Notes: generated by a model not told the origin, from the sequence alone. DNA of 64,000 nucleotides from Eukaryota sp. TZLM1-RC (GCA_040285825.1 JAUPSS010000011.1:941658-1005657), one strand, 5' to 3'; shown: positions 12,970 through 25,391, counted from the first letter of the stretch. Program-made: numbers and translations.

Positions 12970-13303
12970 TTTTTAATTTTAATTTATTTTCAAAACCACA
13001 GTCTAAAAGTCAATATCTTCAAAACAAGCTTCCACACCATCAAACCTTACAGCAGCAATGTTTTCATAATGTGCACTGACAGACATTAAAGCTTTCGAAA
13101 TCATTTTAGGAATTGATTTGAAAATAGTAAAAACAATACGATTTAGCCACAAGCCACGATCAAAACGCTTATTCATTCTTTTTTTTCACAAGATTTTCAA
13201 AATCATCAATAAAATTCAAAGCAGTTTTTCCAAGACGACCATACAACGATATAGCAAATGGGCAAATTTGGTAATCTACATGGCGAACATGTTTCAATTC
13301 TTA
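12970..13303 (-). mobile_element. Family A, short 5'-truncated insertion in D2
   Basis: This is the A tail, 3' UTR and ~90 terminal codons. It is flanked by acactgtttt at 12960-12969 and 13304-13313. An extra T in the run near 13186 breaks the frame. Confidence 0.9.
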
Positions 13304-13360
13304 ACACTGTTTTCAATATGGCACAAACTTTTTTTTTTAAAATTTAATTTTATTCTAAAC

Positions 13361-16300
13361 CTATAAATCAACATCTAAAAAATCCATCTCTCCCAAAACA
13401 AAAACACTAGATGCAACTCTCTCATAGTGAGATCCAAGAGAAAGCAAAGCATCAGAAACCATCTTCAACATCCCCTTAAAAATAGAGAACACAATTCTAT
13501 TTTGCCAAAACAATCTGTTGAAATTTCTGCCAGTTCTTCTCTTTACAATCATTTCAAAATCATCCAAAAAACGTAAAGCAGTTGGTGCAAGTGAACCAAA
13601 AAGGGAAAATACAAATGGATACAAATTGTATTTTGCATGCTGTAGACTGGCCAATTTGGACAAAGGTTCATTGTATTTTTTGAATTTAAAATTTTCAGCA
13701 TTTGAAAGGGGATTATGAATTTCAGAATTAACAAGCCTTTCATTTGAGGCATTACAAGGATCAACAGACATTACATCCAATAAAATGAAGCTTCCATCTA
13801 ATCCAGGTAATATGACATCACCTCTATTATTCTTATGAAAATCATTTTCAGCATCAAACAGATTTGACAACAAAGGTTCCAAGAAGGATTCAATTCTATG
13901 AGATTTACACATACAATATAACTGGTCTCTTACAGCATCATGAACCTTGCTTCTAAAAGTAATAAAATGTTTACAATTTAACAAATGAGTAGTTGTAATT
14001 TCTCGAGAACATTTACAAATTAAATTATGAGGTAAATTATCAGGCCAGATAAAGGAACGAAATCTCATATTCAGAGTCCAAGCAGAATCGGATAAGAGAG
14101 TACCATAAACTTGTGGAATTGTTGTTACTAAGGCAGAAGAAGTACTGTCACACATATCTTGTAAAAAGATTTGCAAAAGCGGGATTCTTTTTCTTGGCCA
14201 AGCCAAGTCTAACATCAAAATCCAAGCTTTCAAAAATCTTTGACAATTTTTGTTGAAGCTTTTTACAGCAAAACTGTAAATTAAATAGAGATCGGTTTGG
14301 AATTTCTTGAATTGATTGAGGAAAACATTTGGTCCAAATTTGTGGCGGTAATTTTTCAAGTTCACAAGATAACTCATACAAATAGGGACTACAATTGGGG
14401 ACTAACAGATGAGAATCATCAGGAAATCTACGAGAAAATTCATAAATAAAATTTTGCCACCACCCAAGAATGCTGATTGACACAAAATTGAAGATTTAGT
14501 AAAACCAATACCACCCAAATTTGCTGAAGAAAATAAATGGCTTTTCAACATTCCTGGTTCTACATCCAATAAATCAGCAAAAAATTCTGTTCTCAATGAA
14601 TTAAAAGAACGACAAAAATCTAATGCTATGGAAGGAGCACAAGATCTCAAAATGTGGGTTATTCTCCCAGTGTAGCAAATTTTAAGCATGAAAAATTTAA
14701 TATGCTTTTCTATATCTAAAGAAGAAATTGAATCAAGTTCAATTTTCATTTTTTCCAAAATAACTTGCAATTCATTCTGAATTTGAGGCACATTTCCTAA
14801 CCAACAACCAAGGAACTTAAAAGCATCACTACTATAATTAGTAAAAGGGACAATAGAATCGTTTATCACGAGGTCTTGAGCAGAAGAGCCAATCAGAAGG
14901 CATTTGCTGGCATTAAGATGAAGCCCAATATTTTCATATGAATCGGCAATTTCTTGAGCAACCAATTCTAGTAAATCAAATGAACCAATCAAGGATATAT
15001 CATCCATATAAGCAACTATTTTTATAGAAGGGTATTTTTGCTTAATGATATTTAAAGTTTTGTGAATAGCTAAACAAAACAATAATGGGCCTAAAGGATC
15101 TCCCTGCTTCACTCCAGAAGATGATTTAAGACCAAATGAATTAAAAATTAAATCTGATTCTTTCCCATAAAAATGGTAGAAAAAACTCGATAGCTCAGGA
15201 AAATCAGATTTAATAACTTCAAAAATTACTTCTCGCTTTACAGAATTAAAAGCATTTTTAAAGTCGAGATTAAAAATAAAATTATTTTCCTCTGCATTAA
15301 AAAAGGTATCAGAGGCAATAGCAGCAACAGAAGCACCATCAATTGTTTTGATTCCAAATTGATGAGGATTCAAAAATGTAGAAGCTTTGTCTTTGACACG
15401 ATCGAAGACAATTGATGCTAGCAAACGAGAAAGAGATTCACCAACAGCAATTGGGCGTATTCCATCAGGTTTGATTCCGTTTCCAGGCTTTACTAAAGCA
15501 ATCAGACGTGCTGCGAGTAATTCAAATGGAGGATTAATTTTCAAAACAATCAATTGTTGAAAATAGTGGGCTAGATCATCAGCAATTTCGGGAGCACTGG
15601 AACACGCTATTTTTAACAGATCAAAAGAAATTCCAGATGGGCCTGCTGCTTTCCCCTTTGGCAATTTTTGAATAGCTTTAAGAACTTCAATTGCAGTAAT
15701 AGGATTTTCAATCCAAAATGGACACACTTCAGGCTTGCTGCACTTGAAATTTTCTTGAGGATGCAACTTTTGAAGTTTTTCAAGGGTATCAGAGTTTGCA
15801 TCAGCCAAAGAAGAGGAAAACAAAGACTGCTTTGCGGCACCATAACGACCACGTAAGCACAATATACGGCAAATTTTTGATTTTACAATTTTTCTATTTC
15901 CAAATTTTTTCTTAAAACAATTTTTGTTTTTTCTAGCAAAATATTTCCAGAAGGATGAAATATTCCACTTATTATTTTTCAATTCAGAAGTAAAATTTCT
16001 CATTTCCATTGAGAAGGGGATTGTGCTGGCGGGACTTATTTCTACTGGGATCCGGATCGGGGGTCTTACGGTATCAACGGCTTTACAATTCGTACAAAAC
16101 AGAAGTTTTCGACCATTTCGTGAATTTGCAACATCTTTTTTTGCAAAATGGACAACAAAAATTACTGTTTTCAGAAGGGGAAGAAGAGGGAACACTAGAA
16201 GCATTTAACTGTTGATCGTCAGAAACATTATTTTCAGCACCTTTCACAACGGCAACAGCTGGAACAGAACATTTGAGAATTTGTTGAGCAGATTTTAATT

Positions 16301-16731
16301 CAAATTCTCTTTTTGTTTCTCAGGGCACGTTCTCGAATTATGACCACTGATACCACAAATCGAACATTTTTTTAGAACCTTTTAATGGCAGTGGTTTCAT
16401 TTTTTTCAGTTCTTTCAATTTTGTCAATTTTTGAGTTAAAAGTAGAAATAGACTTTTGACTTTTTGCAGTTTCAGCTGGAGAAAACAAATTTCGAGAAAC
16501 GGAGTTGTTAATAGAACGCGCAACAGAACGCAAGGAACGTAATGGTGGTTTTTCTGTGTTTTTTCTGGTACAATGATCAGTTTTTGAATGAGAATTTTTT
16601 TGAGATGAATTTCGAGCATAGCCTGTATTGTGGGGAGAGTGGGGAAGTGGAGTGGATGAGCTTGATCTGACTGGTAGAATCTTTGCTTGGGCGTTCCAAT
16701 CAGTATCAGAGTCACTATCAGCCAAAGGCAT
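13361..16731 (-). pseudogene. Full-length B protein, several frameshifts
   Basis: The chosen start is the ATG at 16731, because MP(L/V).DSDSDTDWNAQAKILP follows an equivalent ATG in copies at 33203 (C) and 51022 (B). Order: acidic tag, Ser/Pro-rich linker, CSICGISGHNSRTC knuckle, CPFC...CTNC finger, RGRYG basic segment, RT with LDFKNAFN, GVKQGDPLG and YMDD (codons 14999-15010), thumb, CKCSREI...HLLNC, RGDVILPG...LDV nuclease, and C-terminal domain ending LDVDL at 13361. Breaks are homopolymer changes near 16397, 16310, 16140, 14455 and 14163. The largest open piece is 14402-16204. Confidence 0.87.
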
Positions 16732-16814
16732 CGTTTTGACAGAGAAACAGTACGACTTTGACGCCTTGACAGAAAGTGAAATATGAAAGGGTTGACTAAG
16801 GGAGGGAGAAAAAA
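16732..16814 (-). promoter_or_regulatory. Conserved 5' leader of full-length B
   Basis: This 83-nt untranslated leader begins with T-rich CTCCCTCCCTTAG and includes GGCGTCAAAGTCGTACTGT. It is nearly the same in another B copy (50938-51021) and in the family C copy (33119-33202), although the coding regions of B and C differ widely. Such constraint suggests an internal promoter or an RNA signal. The function is inferred only. Confidence 0.6.
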
Positions 16815-17418
16815 AATATGGCACAAACTGCAAGGATATCGTGTATCAAAGAGCCCCTGCTGAAAGAAACACTTTCTCTGAATAATTGTGGTTCTGATGA
16901 TAGAGGTGATGTATACTGTGATTGGATTGATAATTCTGAAGCTATTGTTGACTTTGTCTCATGTAATGTTGCAAACGATACTTTGGTTCACAGAAGAAAA
17001 CTTAATCCTGTGGCTGCTCTGGATTTTAAAGCAAAAGAAAAACATAGAAAATATGATAAAGAAATTGAAGATGCAAATATCGATAGAAATACACAGCTGG
17101 TTTTTATTGCTTTTCCATTTTCGATAAATGGAAGATTATCTGTTGAAGCAGAAACTTTTTTGGATGACTTCCAAAAAATGGTGAAAGAAAAAACAATGAA
17201 AAGATTTGATATTTTTTTATGGCGTTCACGGATTCAATTTGCCATTATTAATAGATTACCGCGGTTTTTCAATCGAATTAGAGAAGCTTTAGCTAGACAG
17301 CAAGCAAATCAAGATTTTGTAGAGGAAATCTTGGTTTAATGATAGTCGTCCCATTAGTTATGATTTAATTTAATCAAGTGTGCAAATTCAATAAATTAAT
17401 AATTTAATTGATCTGCAT

Positions 17419-19808
17419 CCAGCTGAATTTCTTAATTTGGATAAACCATCTGCTTCACAATTTTGGAAACAAAATCCACTTTCTGAAAAAGAAGTTGAAA
17501 CTGCCATTTTCCGTCTTCCATCTGGAAAAGCTCCAGGTCCATCTGGAATTACTTTTGATATGCTGAAATCTGTGTGCCGCCAAAATTCCTTTATTATTAA
17601 AGATTTATGTTCCTTTTTTCAAGATGTTTTGACAATGAAAATTGTTCCACCAAAAGAATTAAGTGCATCACGGTTAGTGGCTTTAACTAAACCTAATGGA
17701 AAAGTTCGCCCAATTGCCATTGGTGAAGCCATTTATCGCTTGATGTCTTCAGTAATTTTTAATCGAGTTTCAACAAAAGCTAAAGAATACTTTTCTCCAT
17801 TCCAATATGGAATCAAAACTATAGATGGAGCTTCAGTTGCAGCTTTGACATCTGACCTGTTTTTCAATTGTCACGAAAATAGTTGCATTTTTAATCTTGA
17901 TTTCAAAAATGCTTTCAATTCAGTGAAAAGAGATTCAATTTGGAAAGAAATCAAATCAAATTTTCCTGAACTCGAAACCTTTTTTTATAGGTTTTATGGT
18001 AATTCATCTGATTTAATTTTTAATTCTTTTAATCTGGATTCTTTATCAGGAGTTAAACAAGGAGACCCTTTAGGTCCTTTCTTTTTTTGTCTTGCAATTC
18101 ACCCAATTTTGAAAAAATTAAAAGAAGAAAATTCTGACCTTCAAGTGGTAGCTTACATGGATGACATTTCTTGTATTGGTCCAGAAAGTACAATTAATAG
18201 GGTTGCTAATGAAGCTGCTACATTATACCAATCCATAGGTCTTGACTTGAATGTTCAAAAATGTTTTTGTATTTCTAGAAAAAATGTTAAGTTAATAATT
18301 AATTCCCTCGAAGTTCCATATATTGATTATACTTCAACTAGTTTCTGCTTTCTGGGTTGCTATTTAGGTTCCGCCGAAAAGACACTTGACAGCCTTGACA
18401 ATTATTTAAATTCAATTAAAAAAGAGCTAGAAGTCATAAAGACTCTTGAATTGGAAAAACATCTTAAGTTTTTTCTTTTGAAAATTTGTTATGCTGGAAA
18501 AATTACTCATTTACTGCGATCATTACCTCCATCCCTAACTTACAATTTTTGTAGACAATTTAACAAAAATACGTACCCAATTTTTGGCTTATTTAATGTC
18601 TGTTGATCCATCAATTTTGAAAAATCATATTTTTTCTGATGTTCAACTTGGCGGTGTTGGATTCAATTCATCAAAATATTTGACCAAAGCTGCATTTATT
18701 GGTGGTGGAAAAATTTTGTATTTGAATTCTCTAGAAGATATCATTTTGCCGAAAATCTTCTTGAAAATACAAATAGCCTATTCCTGGATAACTTAAGAGA
18801 AGAAATATCCAGTTTATCTCCCGACTTATGGCAATCATGTTTCCCCATATCCATTCAAGAAATTCCAGACAGAAGTTTATATTCATTAAAATTTGCGTTG
18901 AAAAAGCTCCAACGACATCTTTTGAAAAATTTTGAAAACAAGGATTTTATTGTTCGACTTAGCACGGCTAAGAAAGAAAAATCCTGCTTTGCCAATTTTT
19001 TGATTGATTTGAGGACAGTTCATCTGCGGTTTTGATAAATCAAATTCCCCAGGTTTATGGTCTATTTTTGAATGACGACCAATGGACCACTGCTATGAGA
19101 ATGCGTTGTTATTTATGGCCTTGTAATTTGCCCAATGATTTGTTTTGTAAATGTGGAGCTGGTTTGACATTATCACATTTATTTAATTGTAATAGATATA
19201 TTTCCTATCGTTCTACGTTGCATGATGCAGTCAGAGATCAAATCCATGCAATGTGTAATTCCTATCATATTGAATCTTTTGTAGAACCTTTGTTGAGGTC
19301 TCTTGATATAAATGAATGCGTAAGAGATTCAGAATATGGAAAACGACGTGCTGATGTTGTTGTGCCCTCGTTTGATGATGTCATGAATGTTGTTGATGTC
19401 GTAACAGTGGATGTTTGCAAGAAAAATGCCTTGAAAAATGCTCAATCCGAAGTATCCCCCCTTGATGACTCCGAATTGTACAAACGGAAAAAGTATGCAA
19501 ATCCTTTAAAAGAATTGAAACATGTTCCCCATGTAGATTACCAAATTTGCCCATTTGCTATATCGTTGTATGGTCGTCTTGGAAAAACTGCTTTGAATTT
19601 TATTGATGATTTTGAAAATCTTGTGAAAAAAAGAATGAATAAGCGTTTTGATCGTCGCTTGTGGCTAAATCGTATTGTTTTTACTATTTTCAAATCAATT
19701 CCTAAAATGATTTCGAAAGCTTTAATGTCTGTCAGTGCACATTATGAAAACTCTGCTGCTGTAAGGTTTGATGGTGTGGAAGCTTGTTTTGAAGATATTA
19801 ACTTTTAG
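17419..19808 (+). pseudogene. A4 RT-RLE protein, broken in the thumb
   Basis: The frame is open from the A4 resumption to about 18560 and includes PSGKAPGPSG, LDFKNAFN, GVKQGDPLG and YMDD (codons near 18156-18167). An extra A near 18568, a lost A near 18711 and a lost A near 19014 split the thumb. The nuclease part (19032-19808) is open, with CKCGAG...HLFNC and RRADVVVP...VDV. It ends FEDINF, with an Asp-to-Asn change in the usual FEDIDF. Confidence 0.86.
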
Positions 19809-19861
19809 ACTGTAGTTTAATAATAAATTAAAATTAAAATTAAAAAAAAAAATTCTATTTT

Positions 19862-21940
19862 GCCAAAACAATCTGTTGAAATTTCTGCCAGTTCTTCTCT
19901 TTACAATCATTTCAAAATCATCCAAAAACGTAAAGCAGTTGGTGCAAGTGAACCAAAAGGGAAAATACAAATGGATACAAATTGTATTTTGCATGCTGTA
20001 GAGTGGCCAATTTGGACAAAGGTTCATTGTATTTTTTGAATTTAAAATTTTCAGCATTTGAAAGGGGGTTATGAATTTCAGAATTAACAAGCCTTTCATT
20101 TGAGGCATTACAAGGATCAACAGACATTACATCCAATAAAGTGAAGGTTCCATCTAATCCAGGTAATATGACATCACCTCTATTATTCTTATGAAAATCA
20201 TTTTCAGCATCAAACATATTTGACAACAAAGGTTCCAAGAAGGATTCAATTCTATGAGATTTACACATACAATATAACTGGTCTCTTACAGCATCATGAA
20301 CCTTGCTTCTAAAAGTAATAAAATGTTTACAATTTAACAAATGAGTAGGTGTAATTTCTCGAGAACATTTACAAATTAAATTATGAGGTAAATTATCAGG
20401 CCAGATAAAGGAACGAAATCTCATATTCAGAGTCCAAGCAGAATCGGATAAGAGAGTACCATATACTTGCGGAATTGTTGTTACTAAGGCAGAAGAAGTA
20501 CTGTCACACATATCTTGTAAAAGATTTGCAAAAGCGGGATTCTTTTTCTTGGCCAAGCCAAGTCTAACATCAAAATCCAAGCTTTCAAAAATCTTTGACA
20601 ATTTTTGTTGAAGCTTTTTACAGCAAAACTGTAAATTAAATAGAGATCGGTTTGGAATTTCTTGAATTGATTGAGGAAAGCATTTGGTCCAAATTTGTGG
20701 CGGTAATTTTTCAAGTTCACAAGATAACTCATACAAATAGGGACTACAATTGGGGACTAACAGATGAGAATCATCAGGAAATCTACGAGAAAATTCATAA
20801 ATAAAATTTTTGCCACCACCCAAGAATGCTGATTGACACAAAATTGAAGATTTAGTAAATCCAATACCCCCCAAATTTGCTGAAGAAAATAAATGGCTTT
20901 TCAACATTCCTGGTTCTACATCCAATAAATCAGCAAAAAATTCTGTTCTCAATGAATTAAAAGAACGACAAAAATCTAATGCTATGGAAGGAGCACAAGA
21001 TCTCAAAATGTGGGTTATTCTCCCAGTGTAGCAAATTTTAAGCATAAAAAATTTAATATGCTTTTCTATATCTAAAGAAGAAATTGAATCAAGTTCAATT
21101 TTCATTTTTTCCAAAATAACTTGCAATTCATTCTGAATTTGAGGCACATTTCCTAACCAACAACCAAGGAACTTAAAAAGCATCACTACTATAATTAGTA
21201 AAAGGGACAATAGAATCGTTTATCACGAGGTCTTGAGCAGAAGAGCCAATCAGAAGGCATTTGCTGGCATTAAGATGAAGCCCAATATTTTCATATGAAT
21301 CGGCAATTTCTTGAGCAACCAATTCTAGTAAATCAAATGAACCAATCAAGGATATATCATCCATATAAGCAACTATTTTTATAGAAGGGTATTTTTGCTT
21401 AATGATATTTAAAGTTTTGTGAATAGCTAAACAAAACAATAATGGGCCTAAAGGATCTCCCTGCTTCACTCCAGAAGATGATTTAAGACCAAATGAATTA
21501 AAAATTAAATCTGATTCTTTCCCATAAAAATGGAAGAAAAAACTCGACAGCTCAGGAAAATCAGATTTAATAACTTCAAAAATTGCTTCTCGCTTTACAG
21601 AATTAAAAGCATTTTTAAAGTCAAAAATAAAATTATTTTCCTCTGCATTAAAAAAGGTATCAGAGGCAATAGCAGCAACAGAAGCACCATCAATTGTTTT
21701 GATTCCAAATTGATGAGGATTCAAAAATGTAGAGGCTTTGTCTTTGACACGATCGAAGACAATTGATGCCAGCAAACGAGAAAGAGATTCACCAACAGCA
21801 ATTGGGCGTATTCCATCAGGTTTGATTCCGTTTCCAGGCTTTACTAAAGCAATCAGACGTGCTGCGAGCAATTCAAATGGAGGATTTATTTTCAAAACAA
21901 TTAATTGTTGAAAATAGTGGGCTAGATCATCAGCAATTTC
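19862..21940 (-). pseudogene. B5 RT and RLE regions, broken
   Basis: Read leftwards from 21895 this gives FELLAARLIALVKPG, RT motif B GVKQGDPLG and YMDDISLIG, thumb GGIGFTKSSIL, CKCSREI...HLLNC and the RGDVILPG...D nuclease core. In-frame loss of two residues (INLDF read as IFDF) removes part of motif A near 21618. An extra A near 21178 and a lost A near 19925 break the frame. Relative to other B copies the substitutions are few. Confidence 0.82.
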
Positions 21941-21986
21941 GATCAGGAAAACATCGACCCCATTTTTCTACATCAATTCTTGAAAT
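21941..21986 (-). mobile_element. Family D remnant
   Basis: About 46 bp match D on the minus strand around the sense sequence GTAGAAAAATGGGGTCGATG. It lies between the truncated B5 and the start of an A array unit. It has neither element end and is probably a deletion scar. Confidence 0.6.
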
Positions 21987-22992
21987 TCATATCCATTCAA
22001 GAAATTCCAGACAGAAGTTTATATTCATTAAAATTTGCATTGAAAAAGCTCCAACGACATCTTTTGAAAAATTTTGAAAACAAGGATTTTATTGTTCGAC
22101 TTAGCACGGCTAAGAAAGAAAATCCTGCTTTTGCCAATTTTTTGATTGATTTGAAGGACAGTTCATCTGCAGTTTTGATAAATCAAATTCCCCAGATTTA
22201 TGGTCTATTTTTGAATGACGACCAATGGACCACTGCTATGAGAATGCGTTGTTATTTATGGCCTTGTAATTTGCCCAATGATTTGTTTTGTAAATGTGGA
22301 GCTGGTTTGACATTATCACATTTATTTAATTGTAATAGATATATTTCCTATCGTTCTACGTTGCATGATGCAGTCAGAGATCAAATCCATGCAATGTGTA
22401 ATTCCTATCATATTGAATCTTTTGTAGAACCTTTGTTGAGGTCTCTTGATATAAATGAAAGCGTAAGAGATTCAGAATATGGAAAACGACGTGCTGATGT
22501 TGTTGTGCCCTCGTTTGATGATGTCATGAATGTTGTTGATGTCGTAACAGTGGATGTTTGCAAGAAAAATGCCTTGAAAAATGCTCAATCCGAAGTATCT
22601 TCCCTTGATGACTCCGAATTGTACAAACGGAAAAAGTATGCAAATCCTTTAAAAGAATTGAAACATGTTCGCCATGTAGATTACCAAATTTGCCCATTTG
22701 CTATATCGTTGTATGGTCGTCTTGGAAAAACTGCATTGAATTTTATTGATGATTTTGAAAATCTTGTGAGAAAAAGAATGAATAAGCGTTTTGATCGTCG
22801 CTTGTGGCTAAATCGTATTGTTTTTACTATTTTCAAATCAATTCCTAAAATGATTTCGAAAGCTTTAATGTCTGTCAGTGCACATTATGAAAACATTGCT
22901 GCTGTAAGGTTTGATGGTGTGGAAGCTTGTTTTGAAGATATTGACTTTTAGACTGTGGTTTAACAATAAAATAAAATTAATTTAAAAAAATT
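21987..22992 (+). mobile_element. Family A array unit (partial)
   Basis: This begins inside A at CATATCCATTCAAG and runs through the nuclease and C-terminal domain to the A tail. The frame is open from 21980 to 22951: CKCGAG...HLFNC, RRADVVVP...VVDV, ending FEDIDF. It carries FENLVRKR, also seen at 8613-10049, and so looks like the mirror counterpart of that unit. Confidence 0.86.
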
Positions 22993-23433
22993 CTTGAAAT
23001 TCCTTTATCTGGCCTGATAATTTACCTCATAATTTAATTTGTAAATGTTCTCGAGAAATTACAACTACTCATTTGTTAAATTGTAAACATTTTATTACTT
23101 TTAGAAGCAAGGTTCATGATGCTGTAAGAGACCAGTTATATTGTATGTGTAAATCTCATAGAATTGAATCCTTCTTGGAACCTCTGTTGTCAAATCTGTT
23201 TGATGCTGAAAATGATTTTCATAAGAATAATAGAGGTGATGTCATATTACCTGGATGAGATGGAAGCTTTATTTTATTGGATGTAATGTCTGTTGATCCT
23301 TGTAATGCCTCAAATGAAAGGCTTGTTAATTCTGAAATTCATAATCCCCTTTCAAATGCTGAAAATTTTAAATTCAAAAAATACAATGAACCTTTGTCCA
23401 AATTGGCCAGTCTACAGCATGGAAAATACAATT
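22993..23433 (+). mobile_element. Family B fragment, array unit
   Basis: This is the same B piece as 1-377 and 8165-8612, inverted, with the TGA at GGATGAGATGG (about 23251). It follows the A tail plus a short filler TTCTTGAAAT and ends at AAATACAATTTG. Confidence 0.85.
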
Positions 23434-24838
23434 TGACTCTTGAATTGGAAAAACATCTTAAGTTTTTTCTTTGAAAATTTGTTATGCTGGAAAAATTACT
23501 CATTTACTGCGATCATTACCTCCATCCCTAACTTACAATTTTTGTAGACAATTTAACAAAATACATACCCAATTTTTGGCTTATTTAATGTCTGTTGATC
23601 CATCAATTTTGAAAAATCATATTTTTTCTGATGTTCAACTTGGCGGTGTTGGATTCAATTCATCAAAATATTTGACCAAAGCTGCATTTATTGGTGGTGG
23701 AAAAATTTTGTATTTGAATTCTCTAGAAGATATCCTTTGCCGAAAATCTTCTTGAAAATACAAATAGCATATTCCTGGATAACTTAAGAGAAGAAATATC
23801 CAGTTTATCTCCCGACTTATGGCAATCATGTTTCCCCATATCCATTCAAGAAATTCCAGACAGAAGTTTATATTCATTAAAATTTGCATTGAAAAAGCTC
23901 CAACGACATCTTTTGAAAAATTTTGAAAACAAGGATTTTATTGTTCGACTTAGCACGGCTAAGAAAGAAAATCCTGCTTTTGCCAATTTTTTGATTGATT
24001 TGAAGGACAGTTCATCTGCAGTTTTGATAAATCAAATTCCCCAGATTTATGGTCTATTTTTGAATGACGACCAATGGACCACTGCTATGAGAATGCGTTG
24101 TTATTTATGGCCTTGTAATTTGCCCAATGATTTGTTTTGTAAATGTGGAGCTGGTTTGACATTATCACATTTATTTAATTGTAATAGATATATTTCCTAT
24201 CGTTCTACGTTGCATGATGCAGTCAGAGATCAAATCCATGCAATGTGTAATTCCTATCATATTGAATCTTTTGTAGAACCTTTGTTGAGGTCTCTTGATA
24301 TAAATGAAAGCGTAAGAGATTCAGAATATGGAAAACGACGTGCTGATGTTGTTGTGCCCTCGGTTGATGATGTCATGAATGTTGTTGATGTCGTAACAGT
24401 GGATGTTTGCAAGAAAAATGCCTTGAAAAATGCTCAATCCGAAGTATCTTCCCTTGATGACTCCGAATTGTACAAACGGAAAAAGTATGCAAATCCTTTA
24501 AAAGAATTGAAACATGTTCGCCATGTAGATTACCAAATTTGCCCATTTGCTATATCGTTGTATGGTCGTCTTGGAAAAACTGCATTGAATTTTATTGATG
24601 ATTTTGAAAATCTTGTGAAAAAAAGAATGAATAAGCGTTTTGATCGTCGCTTGTGGCTAAATCGTATTGTTTTTACTATTTTCAAATCAATTCCTAAAAT
24701 GATTTCGAACGCTTTAATGTCTGTCAGTGCACATTATGAAAACATTGCTGCTGTAAGGTTTGATGGTGTGGAAGCTTGTTTTGAAGATATTGACTTTTAG
24801 ACTGTGGTTTAACAATAAAATAAAATTAATTTAAAAAA
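23434..24838 (+). mobile_element. Family A array unit
   Basis: The 5' truncation is at actcttgaattgg, as at 8164. It runs to the A tail near 24830-24840. The thumb is broken by lost bases in runs near 23471 and 23737. The nuclease to C-terminal part is open at 23889-24800. It carries a Val in PSVDDVMN, shared with 7164-8164, which supports the mirror relation of the two arrays. Confidence 0.86.
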
Positions 24839-25391
24839 AAATTCTTGAAATTCCTTTATCTGGCCTGATAATTTACCTCATAATTTAATTTGTAAATGTT
24901 CTCGAGAAATTACAACTACTCATTTGTTAAATTGTAAACATTTTATTACTTTTAGAAGCAAGGTTCATGATGCTGTAAGAGACCAGTTATATTGTATGTG
25001 TAAATCTCATAGAATTGAATCCTTCTTGGAACCTCTGTTGTCAAATCTGTTTGATGCTGAAAATGATTTTCATAAGAATAATAGAGGTGATGTCAGTGTC
25101 TTTTTGGAGTATTGACTACTAGTAGTGGAGTAGTTGGATGAGGAATTTCTGAATTGTCGTAGTATTTAGCTAATTTAATAAAAAAATTTACGAGGTGATG
25201 TCATATTACCTGGATGAGATGGAAGCTTTATTTTATTGGATGTAATGTCTGTTGATCCTTGTAATGCCTCAAATGAAAGGCTTGTTAATTCTGAAATTCA
25301 TAATCCCCTTTCAAATGCTGAAAATTTTAAATTCAAAAAATACAATGAACCTTTGTCCAAATTGGCCAGTCTACAGCATGGAAAATACAAT
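24839..25391 (+). mobile_element. Family B fragment, array unit, with 96-bp insert
   Basis: This is the fourth copy of the B piece and mirrors 1-377. It is interrupted by a 96-bp insertion at 25096-25191 that the other three copies lack, so the insertion postdates the array duplication. Confidence 0.85.
25096..25191 (+). mobile_element. 96-bp insertion, likely 3' end of another element family
   Basis: It is flanked by gaggtgatgtca at 25084-25095 and 25192-25203. It matches none of the 3' ends of families A-E. One frame reads VFLEY and stops at 25113-25115, followed by a 76-nt segment with AATAAA near an A-rich end. That mirrors how families A-E end: an acidic/aromatic C-terminus, a short 3' UTR and AATAAA. 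It is therefore read as a severely 5'-truncated copy of an additional family. A short non-autonomous element is the alternative. Confidence 0.6.

Larger units (their letters stand above)
13330..16814 (-). mobile_element. Family B full-length copy inserted in D2
   Basis: This is about 3.48 kb from the 5' leader (CTCCCTCCCTTAG near 16808-16793 in sense) to the 3' tail near 13331. It is flanked by tatggcacaaact (13317-13329 and 16817-16829), extended by one or two ambiguous A residues. The 5' end coincides with those of the B copy at 50938 and the C copy at 33119, so it is the true element start. It defines the family: 83-nt leader, one ORF of roughly 1,120 codons, and a short 3' UTR with GAATAAAATTAAA. 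Confidence 0.92.
10381..17339 (+). pseudogene. D2 RT-RLE protein, disrupted by insertions
   Basis: The D protein has RT motifs LDFSNAFN, GVKQGDPLG and YMDDVVLIG (interrupted in VVL by a B insertion), thumb YGGLGWTKASIL, a CICS...RHALNC finger with x9 instead of x7, and a nuclease core RGDVYCDW...VDF. Its C-terminal domain (INGRLSVEAETFLDDF...) ends in VEEILV at 17339. Frames within the pieces are intact, so the insertions caused most of the damage. D is the most divergent family here. Its N-terminal half is absent from the window. Confidence 0.87.
10381..17407 (+). mobile_element. Family D copy D2, composite with four insertions
   Basis: D2 is read in five pieces: 10381-10665, 11013-11656, 12097-12969, 13314-13329 and 16830-17407. 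It begins at LDFSNAFN, so it is truncated inside the RT. The inserts are B (10666-11000), B (11657-12096), A (12970-13303) and a full-length B (13330-16814), all in the opposite orientation. Three of these have clean 10-15 bp duplications. The D sequence 11236-11656 is repeated at about 12106-12526 around the second B. The 3' UTR (17340-17400) has CAATAAATTAAT and no long A run. Confidence 0.9.
10225..19850 (+). mobile_element. Family A copy A4, split by D2
   Basis: This 5'-truncated A starts in the basic pre-RT segment (VFTPKKQPK) at 10225. It is interrupted at 10380, resumes at 17419 and ends in the A tail near 19850. Flanking aattctatttt copies (10214-10224 and 19851-19861) show insertion into B5. 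The D2 composite inside it is bounded by ttgatctgcat at 10370-10380 and 17408-17418. Without D2 it would be about 2.6 kb. Confidence 0.88.
10050..21940 (-). mobile_element. Family B copy B5, split by A4
   Basis: The 3' UTR and last ~40 codons lie at 10050-10213. The rest lies at 19862-21940 and runs up to the RT region. The two parts rejoin when A4 is removed: aattctatttt occurs at 10214-10224 and 19851-19861. The 5' truncation is at about 21940 within the pre-RT region. The whole B5 3' end sits against the A array unit at 10049. Confidence 0.85.

Noticed and set aside
15668-16215. Plus-strand open frames opposite the full-length B element
   Set aside because: They are antisense to the B N-terminal and pre-RT region, recur opposite every B copy, and have no recognisable domain.
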